Shown here: piece by piece, positions 6,068-12,994 of the stretch
Layout of the letters: each line of letters starts with the position of its first letter
How positions within the stretch are numbered: position 1 is the first letter of the stretch
NCBI GenBank assembly: GCA_023386045.1
Contig: JAEWKK010000033.1
Span: 1 to 17,070, forward strand
Direction of reading: 5' to 3'
Source: Bacteroidota bacterium
GTDB taxonomy: Bacteria; Bacteroidota; Bacteroidia; Chitinophagales; Chitinophagaceae
Length of the DNA: 17,070 bases
Position numbers and translations under genes: made by a program
Notes under the pieces: generated by a model
What the model saw: only the letters and a program-made list of their open reading frames with translations
The model's database searches: none
Told to the model about the DNA's origin: nothing

Positions 6068-8131
6068 TTAATTAAGCTTGATGTCATCCACCAGGAAAGT
6101 GAAATTGGCCGAACCATCACCCATGATGCCATTATCGAAGATCATGATCACCTTCTGGTAACTATTTGCCGTGTTGATCAAAGAATAGTCAAAACTGAGT
6201 TCTTCCCATGCATTGGCAACTGTAGTCAGCACTTCCTTTTCATAAAACTGACCGCTGTTGGTCAGGTTCTCCACCTTCAGTAAAACCTTGGCACCTACCC
6301 TGGGAGAATAAACTTTCATCTTGAAAATCTTGTTAGCAGGAAAAACGATCGGCGACGCAAGCGTGATATAACTTCCTCCCCAGGTCTGACCTGCATTCTT
6401 AACCATCTTTGCTACCCTGCTGCTGGTGTTGATACCGTTGATCTGCGGATTGCTGATCACTGTAAGATTACCTCCATCAAAATCCGTGATATTATAATTA
6501 AGCGTGGTAGATTCAAAAGTCAGTGGCAGCGTGAGTGTTGCTGGAGCTGTTACAAATGTGACATCATCCCAGTAAAAGATCTTTCCGCTTCCTCCCACAT
6601 TGAAATCAAAAAAGATAGAGAGCATGTTGTAAGTAGCCGAGAGATTCAATGCCTGTGTGCCCGATACATGATTGGTAAAATCAAACTCCAGTGTCTCCCA
6701 TGCATTGGCCACGGTGGTTACTGCATCGGTTTCTACCGACACACTGCTATTGGCCTGGTTCTCTGCCTTAAGCCTGATTGTTAATCCAATGGCAGGTGAA
6801 TAAACCTTCACACTGATCTTGGTATTGGAAGCTGTAAATGGAATGGCAGCAGCCAGCTGTCCCATGGTGGTTCCTGCCCAGGTCTGCGCACCATTGGGCT
6901 TGGTAGTTTTCTTTACATGATTCGTTGCTACTACAGGGTCAATTGCATCCACGGTTACATTGCCTCCGAAATCTGTAAAAGCATAATTCGCATTGGGATC
7001 TTCAAAATTGATCGGGAAGCTCAATAAACTATTGGGCATAACATTGGTGAGACGAATATCATCAAACAAAAAAGTAAAATTGGCTGAGCCATCACCCATA
7101 ATACCATTATCAAAGATCAAAACAATGTTGTGGTAAGAATTGGCGGTATTGATGGCTGAATAATCAAAGGCCAGGTCTTCCCATGCATTGGCAACAGTTG
7201 TCAGAACTTCTTTCTCATAGAACTGGCTGCCATCAGATGAATTCTCAACTTTCAATAAAACCTTGGCACCCACCCTTGGAGAATACACCTTCATCCTGAA
7301 AACCTTGTTCGTTGAAAAATCCATGGCACCACCCAGAGGAAGCACACTACCTCCCCAGGTTTGCCCTGCTGATTTTACCATGAGTCCTACTTTGCTGCTG
7401 GTGTTGATTCCATTCGCCTGTGGATTACTGATCACAGTTGAATTACCTCCATCGAAATTGGAAAATGCATAATTCAGTGTGGATGATTCAAAGGTTACCG
7501 GCAATAATACAGGGTTCACGATGGTGATACTCTTGATCACCTGTGAAGTAGCTGCACCACCACTGAAAGCAACTACCGTTACCTGGTAATTGCCAACTAT
7601 TGCATATGTATGTGTAACTACATCTCCTTCAAGAAATGTGACTGGAATTTCATTCGGCACATCTCCGAAATAAACTTTGAAATTGGTTTCGTACAATGCT
7701 GATGCGGTAACATTTACCTTCAAGCTATTGGAAGGATCTACAGTTACCGTGGCATCCAGGTTTTCCGGTGCCCTGAATGAAACAGTAAGTTGCTTTGTGG
7801 CTTCAGTGGTTTTGCCGTTGATGCCATATCCAACCAGCTTTACATTGTATACGCCTTCTGCATATTGATGAACCGTGTTTTTACCTGCATCCACTTTTGA
7901 GGGACTGGCTGTACCATCACCAAAATAAACATCATAATAACTAGCACCAGTTCCATTAGGTGTAATGGTCACCATGCCGGTATTATCCTGGGTGATGTCA
8001 AACAATGCGGAGAGGCTCGCTGGCGCATCTCCTGAAGTGGCAAAGGCCGTATCGTCAAATTTATCCTTATTGCATCCCGTGCTGATGGCAAACAAAAAGG
8101 CAATGACCAGAAAATATTTGAAGTTGTGCAT
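6068..8131 (-). CDS. Multi-domain PKD / carbohydrate-binding-like surface lipoprotein (687 aa)
   Basis: The lipoprotein signal ends in STGC (Cys20), followed by NKDKFDD. Then come two PKD-like domains (about 37-118 with YFGDG, and 121-205 with YFGD) and three all-beta modules of about 150 residues: 210-361, 371-527 and 535-686. Modules one and three align with no gaps at an offset of 325 residues and are about three-quarters identical; module two is much more divergent. Each ends in a DD(I/V) beta-strand, as in CBM4-like jelly-rolls. There is no catalytic motif, so this is probably the main surface glycan-binding protein of the locus. I chose ATG at 8131 because it begins the signal peptide; in-frame ATGs at 8152 and 8224 are possible, but the latter overlaps the susD end. 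The gap to susD is 25 bp. Confidence 0.82.
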   Translation of the reverse strand: MHNFKYFLVIAFLFAISTGCNKDKFDDTAFATSGDAPASLSALFDITQDNTGMVTITPNGTGASYYDVYFGDGTASPSKVDAGKNTVHQYAEGVYNVKLVGYGINGKTTEATKQLTVSFRAPENLDATVTVDPSNSLKVNVTASALYETNFKVYFGDVPNEIPVTFLEGDVVTHTYAIVGNYQVTVVAFSGGAATSQVIKSITIVNPVLLPVTFESSTLNYAFSNFDGGNSTVISNPQANGINTSSKVGLMVKSAGQTWGGSVLPLGGAMDFSTNKVFRMKVYSPRVGAKVLLKVENSSDGSQFYEKEVLTTVANAWEDLAFDYSAINTANSYHNIVLIFDNGIMGDGSANFTFLFDDIRLTNVMPNSLLSFPINFEDPNANYAFTDFGGNVTVDAIDPVVATNHVKKTTKPNGAQTWAGTTMGQLAAAIPFTASNTKISVKVYSPAIGLTIRLKAENQANSSVSVETDAVTTVANAWETLEFDFTNHVSGTQALNLSATYNMLSIFFDFNVGGSGKIFYWDDVTFVTAPATLTLPLTFESTTLNYNITDFDGGNLTVISNPQINGINTSSRVAKMVKNAGQTWGGSYITLASPIVFPANKIFKMKVYSPRVGAKVLLKVENLTNSGQFYEKEVLTTVANAWEELSFDYSLINTANSYQKVIMIFDNGIMGDGSANFTFLVDDIKLN
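6074..6529 (-). repeat. Third glycan-binding-like module (partner of the module at 7049-7504)
   Basis: Encodes residues 535-686 of the 687-aa lipoprotein. It aligns without any insertion or deletion with residues 210-361, with 113 of 152 positions identical by my hand count. Long blocks such as KVYSPRVGAKVLLKVEN and DNGIMGDGSANFTFL are shared exactly. The differences cluster at 262-276/587-601, in the loop after TWGGS. Confidence 0.88.
6551..7021 (-). repeat. Second, divergent glycan-binding-like module
   Basis: Encodes residues 371-527. It keeps the same landmarks as modules one and three (FPINFEDPNANYAF, AQTWAG, KVYSP, TTVANAWE, WDDV), but most other positions differ and one loop is longer. 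It is homologous but clearly older than the one/three duplication. Confidence 0.75.
7049..7504 (-). repeat. First glycan-binding-like module
   Basis: Encodes residues 210-361 of the 687-aa lipoprotein, directly after the second PKD domain. It is the gapless partner of the third module. The DNA is also visibly similar (for example the CCATCACCCAT-AT-CCATTATC stretches near 6115 and 7090), but synonymous differences show the duplication is not brand new. Confidence 0.88.
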
Positions 8132-8156
8132 AGATTGATTTTGAATGATCATGGAA

Positions 8157-9668
8157 TTAATAATTCGGATTTTGTTCCAAACCTGAGATGTCCACTTCTT
8201 CCTGCGGAATGGGAAATACTTCATGCTTTCCTACTACAAATCCCTGGATCTTGCTGGCTGCCTGGCCTGTTCTTACCAGGTCAAAAAACCGGTGTCCTTC
8301 CATGGCCAGTTCCAGTCTTCTTTCTTCCCAGATAGCCTGCAGAAGTGTAGCCCCTGTTGCCGAAATATTATGAGAAGTATTTCCAAATGCTCTTTCTCTT
8401 ACCTTGTTGAGATAAAGTTGCGCTTTAGTATCATTTGGTGCAGTAGCGCGATTGTAAGCTTCTGCAGCCATCAGCAATACATCCGCATAACGGATCATCC
8501 TGAAATTGTTTCCATAATTCAATTCCAGTTGTCCTGAAGTTTCACCCTTACGTGGCAGATATTTTTGATTATACAATCCTGTGTTTTTATAAGGTGCTAC
8601 CTGGTAAGTGATATTGAAAGATGGATTGGCAGCCTTGTATTTTTCAATATCAAGTACAGTTACATCTTTTCTTTGATCACCGGCTGCATAAGCATCGGAT
8701 AGATTTTTTGTAGGCAGGTTGGTGCTCCATCCTGGTGCATAGGGCATGGCTGCTGTTCCATTCAGTCCACGAATACCGGTTTGCTGAACTGCATAATTAC
8801 CCTGCCCACGATTGTAACCGCCCCAGTTATAATAAGGTGATACATTGGAATACTGAATTTCAAATACAGATTCAGGGCCATTCTCTCCTGATGCCAGGAA
8901 GATGGATCCAAAATCAGATACCAGTGAAAAAGCATTGCTGTTGATCACATTATCCAGCATGAGTGCTGCTGCATCAAACTTGTTCTGGTAAAGCAACACC
9001 TTTCCAAGAAGCGCCTGTGCTGCATGTTTGGTAACCCTGCCCTTTTGCACCTGGGTGGGTGGCAAAACACCAATGGCTGCATTGAGATCGATTTCGATCT
9101 GCTTGTAAACTTCAGCCTTTGCAGTGCGAGTAAGGGTCTTTGAATCACTAAGACTTAAACGCCTGTCAACAAACAAAGGCACGTCTCCAAACATGCGTAC
9201 GAGATGGAAATAATAATAAGCCCTCAGGAAATAAACTTCTCCATACAAACTTTCCTTCCCTGCAAAATCCACTACGGCTCCTGCAGGATTTTTTTCCCTG
9301 AACTGTGTAAGATAGTTGGCGCGGTTGATGCCTTCGTAAGCTGCCTTCCACAATTCAGTGAGCGTTGAATTTACAGGTGTATGCGTATAGTCATCTATCT
9401 GTTGTAAAGACAATACATCCGAAGCATTTTCTCCGCCACTTACCGCATTATCTGAAGCGATATCACCAACCGGAACTTCCTGGTTTAGCCATTGCATGGG
9501 TGTGTAAACACTTACCGCCATGGTTCGGTAATCGGTTTCAGAACGCAGGTAATCCAGCTCTGTTATTTTATAATCTTCATGGGGATCATAGTCTACCCAT
9601 TTTTTACACGCAGAAAATAGTGAAACTATCAACAGCAGTGTGAAGATCTTGATGATGCGATTGTTCAT
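8157..9668 (-). CDS. susD: SusD/RagB-family nutrient-binding outer-membrane lipoprotein
   Basis: A 503-residue lipoprotein (lipobox FSAC, Cys21) of normal SusD length. It binds glycans on the outer face of the SusC porin and acts as the lid of the import complex. Family marks are AYYYFHLVRMFGDVPL in the N-terminal TPR-like region, IRYADVLLMAAEAYNR, WEERRLELAMEGHRFFDLVR (447-466) and the C-terminal PIPQEEVDI-GLEQNPNY. It lies 18 bp after the susC-type gene, the usual order, and ATG at 9668 starts the signal peptide. Aromatic-rich stretches such as YYNWGGYNRGQGNY may form the sugar-binding face. The family call is firm; specificity for beta-glucan is inferred from the linked enzymes. Confidence 0.96.
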   Translation of the reverse strand: MNNRIIKIFTLLLIVSLFSACKKWVDYDPHEDYKITELDYLRSETDYRTMAVSVYTPMQWLNQEVPVGDIASDNAVSGGENASDVLSLQQIDDYTHTPVNSTLTELWKAAYEGINRANYLTQFREKNPAGAVVDFAGKESLYGEVYFLRAYYYFHLVRMFGDVPLFVDRRLSLSDSKTLTRTAKAEVYKQIEIDLNAAIGVLPPTQVQKGRVTKHAAQALLGKVLLYQNKFDAAALMLDNVINSNAFSLVSDFGSIFLASGENGPESVFEIQYSNVSPYYNWGGYNRGQGNYAVQQTGIRGLNGTAAMPYAPGWSTNLPTKNLSDAYAAGDQRKDVTVLDIEKYKAANPSFNITYQVAPYKNTGLYNQKYLPRKGETSGQLELNYGNNFRMIRYADVLLMAAEAYNRATAPNDTKAQLYLNKVRERAFGNTSHNISATGATLLQAIWEERRLELAMEGHRFFDLVRTGQAASKIQGFVVGKHEVFPIPQEEVDISGLEQNPNY

Positions 9669-9686
9669 GTAATTATTTTTAATGCG

Positions 9687-12600
9687 TTATAGTTTGATGT
9701 CAAGTCCTACTGCATAAGTACGTGGCTGCGGATAAGCACCTCTATCAATGCCAGTATTTAAAATACCTCCGGCGATCTCAGGATCAAATCCTGTGTACTT
9801 TGTCAGTGTGATCGCATTCTTCACCTGCGCATAAACCCTGATGGAGTTAAATACATTTCGTGTAAGAGTCTTTGGCAGTGAATAGCCGAGCTGGATGTTT
9901 TTTAACTTCACAAAGGATCCATCTTCTACATAACGATCACTTACGCGGATATTGCTGTTGGCATCAGTGAAAGAATACCTCGGATACCTTGCATCATTGG
10001 TGGAACCTGGTCCTGTCCAGCGTGCCAGCACCATACGGTCCTTATTCGAAAAGTTCGCGTTCCTTTCGTAAGCACGATAGATATCATTTCCTACAGAAGC
10101 ATAGGTGAATGCAGACAAATCAAAATTGCCAACTGTAACATTGAGTGTCCAGCCCATGGTGAAATCCGGGAAAGGATCACCAATCTTGGTCTGGTCAGAA
10201 GCATTGATCACACCATCATTATTGATATCAACAAAGCGGATATCGCCTGGCACTGCTCCGGTTTGTACAGCACTTTTTGAGATCTCATCATAACTCTGGA
10301 AAAGTCCGTTTGTCTGATAGCCATAAAAATATCCGGGAGTGAATCCTTTTTCAAAAACAGTAACGTTTTGCGACTGCCCGTTAAAATAACTTCCACCCAG
10401 TATCCTCGCTGTACCATCACTGTTAGTGGCAGTGACAAGATTTTTGGAAGTAGTGAATGTCAGGCTGGTATTGAGCTTGACCTTTTGGGAAAAGCTTTCA
10501 GTATAACCAAGCGTGGCATCAAAGCCCGTGCTTTTTGTTGCACCAATATTAGCGGTTGGGATAGGAACAGTTCCCAGGTATAAAGATGCTGAAGGTGTAA
10601 AGAGAAGTCCGTCAACTTTCTTCTGGAAATAATCTGCCGATAGTGTGAACTTCCTTTTGTGGAAGGTCAGGTCAAATCCAATATTTGACTGCAGCTGTTT
10701 TTCCCAGCGCAATGAATTGTTGGCTGTTGACGCAACAGTTGATCCGGGATAAAACACATTGTCGAAAGTATAACCATTGCTGTTGGCTGTTGGTCCATAA
10801 CTCGGACCACCGGTTTCAATTCCAACAAACTGAGGGTTTACATTTTCATTTCCGATGGAACCATAGCTACCGCGGATCTTCAGGTAATCAATAAAGTTGG
10901 ACTGGAAGAAGCTTTCGCTGCTGACCACCCAGCCCAGGGAACCTGAGAAGAAATTGGCATATTTATTTTCCGTACCAAAAGCATAGGACCCATCCCTGCG
11001 TGCAGTGAAGGAAGCCAGGTACCTGTTTTTGAAATCATAATTGATCCTGGAGAAATAGGAAAGATTCCTGCGGAAATACTGGTAATAATATCCAGTAAGT
11101 GCATTGGTATTAGTTGGTGTGTTGGTACCCGTGGCAGCAGTGAAATCTGCAAACTCCCAGGAGTTAAATGGTACGTCCTGGCGCGTAGCTCCTGCAGCAT
11201 TGCCTGAAGTTTTAGCGAGTGAGAAACCAAGAACGGTTTCAAAATTATGATCGTTCGCCACCCTGAAATTATAGTTACCAAAGGTTTCCCAGGTGTAATT
11301 GAAATTGCTTCCCTTTTCATGAGCCACGCTATTGAATTTACCTGTCACCTGCGAACCATCGGCATTCAAAGTATTCTCAACATTATTAGGTCCATAAAAT
11401 ACAAGTGGAGTGAATGACCTGCTTTCTCCATCATATTTTGTATAACCAAACCTGGAAGTGAGCTTGAGGTTTTTGATGACATCATACTGCATTTCAAATT
11501 TCCCATACAGCTTGTTGCCCAGGTTTTTATTATAAGTGTTTTCGAGCTTGGTAAGTGGATTGAATATCTCAGATAAAATCAAATTGCTGAATCCATAGCT
11601 GCCCGGCATGTTGAACGAAGTATCAAATTTGGGAACAGTAGGATCAAAATTGATGGCGCTGCCGATGATACTGTTGAAAGAGTTTTCCTGGATTCCTTTT
11701 GAATTCAGGATCACGCCTGTTGTGTTCAGGATGAATTTTAACCTGGGAGCAAGTGAGAAATCCAGGTTGGCGGTGAAGTTGCCTCTTCTGAACTGTGATT
11801 TATCAATTCCTCCCACGATGCCTCCCTGATTCAGGTAACCTGCCGATAAGAAATATCCCAGTTTATCACTTCCGCCGCGTGCTGAAATATTGTGCGACTG
11901 AAAGCCCGCCGGACGAAATACTTCATCCTGCCAGTTGGTACCAACACCAAGGCTGGAAAGATCCTTGAAAATTATTGGTCCTCCGCTTACTGTGCTGCCC
12001 TCATTAATAATGGCAGCATATTCAGTGGCATTCAGCACTCCTATCGTATTCATCACCTCCTGTTGTCCGAAATTGGTATTGAAGCTGATCTCTGTTTTAC
12101 CATTCCTGCGGCCTCCTTTTGTGGTTACTACTATCACACCATTTCCACCCTTTACACCATAGATAGCTGTAGTGGCAGCATCTTTCAGCACATTAATGGA
12201 TTCTATATCGGAAGGATTGATGGAATTAAAATCTGTTAGTGTTTGAGGAACGCCATCTATAATTACTACAGGATCTGTTCCTGTAAAAGAAGGAATACCC
12301 CTGATCAGCACTGTGGGTTTGGATCCGGGAGAACCTCCCTGAATCACATTGACCCCGGCCGCTTTACCCTGTAAGGCTTCTTCTGCCCTTACCGGTACCA
12401 GCTTCTCAATATCAACCGCCCTGACCGTGGAAATGGAACCCGAAACCTTGGTGACTTTCTGGGTTCCATATCCTACTACCACCACCTCCTCGAGGCTGGC
12501 TACAGCAGGAACCATGGAAAAATTAAAATCACCTTCATTTAATATGGTGACCTCCCGCGGCTCCATGCCACTATAGGTAACCACCAGCACGGAACCCCGC

Positions 12601-12806
12601 CGGGGAACCGAGATGCTGAAAACGCCAGCCTCGTTGGTGGTGGTAACAACCGAAGTGCCTTTAACCGAAACCGTGGCGCCGGAAAGAGGTTCATTATTAG
12701 GTCCCGTTACCTTACCTGTGACCGCCAGGTTTTGCGCATTAAGATTAAAGAAAAGACCCTGGAACAGGAATAGCGTCCAGAGTAATAGCAGTACTTTGAT
12801 TTTCAT
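9687..12806 (-). CDS. susC: SusC/RagA-family TonB-dependent outer-membrane transporter
   Basis: A 1039-residue TonB-linked outer-membrane protein that imports oligosaccharides with SusD. It has a signal peptide (1-25, ending NLNAQ), a carboxypeptidase-regulatory-like beta-sandwich domain (about 28-102, VTGKVTGPNNEPLSGATVSV), a TonB-box-like region VVVVGYGTQ (108-116), a plug domain (about 117-235, with LIRGIPSF and AIYGVKGGNGVIVVTTKGG) and a beta-barrel to the C-terminus, which ends YAVGLDIKL. Length is typical. ATG at 12806 is preferred over a TTG two codons upstream because it directly starts the signal peptide. It is the first gene of the seven-gene operon and faces the divergent regulator across 188 bp. 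Confidence 0.97.
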   Translation of the reverse strand: MKIKVLLLLWTLFLFQGLFFNLNAQNLAVTGKVTGPNNEPLSGATVSVKGTSVVTTTNEAGVFSISVPRRGSVLVVTYSGMEPREVTILNEGDFNFSMVPAVASLEEVVVVGYGTQKVTKVSGSISTVRAVDIEKLVPVRAEEALQGKAAGVNVIQGGSPGSKPTVLIRGIPSFTGTDPVVIIDGVPQTLTDFNSINPSDIESINVLKDAATTAIYGVKGGNGVIVVTTKGGRRNGKTEISFNTNFGQQEVMNTIGVLNATEYAAIINEGSTVSGGPIIFKDLSSLGVGTNWQDEVFRPAGFQSHNISARGGSDKLGYFLSAGYLNQGGIVGGIDKSQFRRGNFTANLDFSLAPRLKFILNTTGVILNSKGIQENSFNSIIGSAINFDPTVPKFDTSFNMPGSYGFSNLILSEIFNPLTKLENTYNKNLGNKLYGKFEMQYDVIKNLKLTSRFGYTKYDGESRSFTPLVFYGPNNVENTLNADGSQVTGKFNSVAHEKGSNFNYTWETFGNYNFRVANDHNFETVLGFSLAKTSGNAAGATRQDVPFNSWEFADFTAATGTNTPTNTNALTGYYYQYFRRNLSYFSRINYDFKNRYLASFTARRDGSYAFGTENKYANFFSGSLGWVVSSESFFQSNFIDYLKIRGSYGSIGNENVNPQFVGIETGGPSYGPTANSNGYTFDNVFYPGSTVASTANNSLRWEKQLQSNIGFDLTFHKRKFTLSADYFQKKVDGLLFTPSASLYLGTVPIPTANIGATKSTGFDATLGYTESFSQKVKLNTSLTFTTSKNLVTATNSDGTARILGGSYFNGQSQNVTVFEKGFTPGYFYGYQTNGLFQSYDEISKSAVQTGAVPGDIRFVDINNDGVINASDQTKIGDPFPDFTMGWTLNVTVGNFDLSAFTYASVGNDIYRAYERNANFSNKDRMVLARWTGPGSTNDARYPRYSFTDANSNIRVSDRYVEDGSFVKLKNIQLGYSLPKTLTRNVFNSIRVYAQVKNAITLTKYTGFDPEIAGGILNTGIDRGAYPQPRTYAVGLDIKL

Positions 12807-12994
12807 ACACAAGCTTTAGTTGATGCTGGAGGAAGCAGTAGATTTTTGACATTTTAAAAGTACTGCCAAACCCATTCAATAAACATGATTTATACTACAT
12901 CACTACTACATCATCCCCTGAAAAACCCCGTTTTATAAGCTTTTTATCCTCATCATCACTACATCAGCGTATTTTTTCTACTTTCACATGGCTC
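12807..12994. promoter_or_regulatory. Divergent promoter region between susC and the regulator gene
   Basis: 188 bp without a gene, bounded by the start codons of susC (minus strand) and the regulator (plus strand). It is AT-rich and holds three ACTACATCA copies. On the minus strand TACTTTTA (12862-12855) loosely matches the Bacteroidota -7 element TAnnTTTG, with a TTG 14 bp upstream, which is shorter than the usual spacing. On the plus strand TACTTTC (12979-12985) also loosely matches but lies only about 10 bp before the ATG. That both promoters are here follows from the gene layout; the exact boxes are weak. Confidence 0.6.
12894..12966 (+). promoter_or_regulatory. Three direct ACTACATCA repeats, candidate operator
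   Basis: Exact 9-bp copies lie at 12894-12902, 12905-12913 and 12958-12966. Start-to-start distances are 11 bp (about one helical turn) and 53 bp (about five turns), so all three would fall on the same face of the helix. Tandem direct repeats at helical spacing upstream of divergent genes are what a dimeric or oligomeric LuxR-type regulator could bind. No such cluster was found elsewhere in the window. The repeats are seen; binding is inference. Confidence 0.6.

Noticed and set aside
8132..8224. N-terminal extension of the 687-aa lipoprotein from ATG 8224
   Set aside because: It overlaps the end of susD and buries the lipoprotein signal; ATG 8131 (or 8152) is more plausible.
12807..12812. 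TTG start two codons upstream of susC
   Set aside because: ATG 12806 begins a normal signal peptide; the TTG adds nothing.
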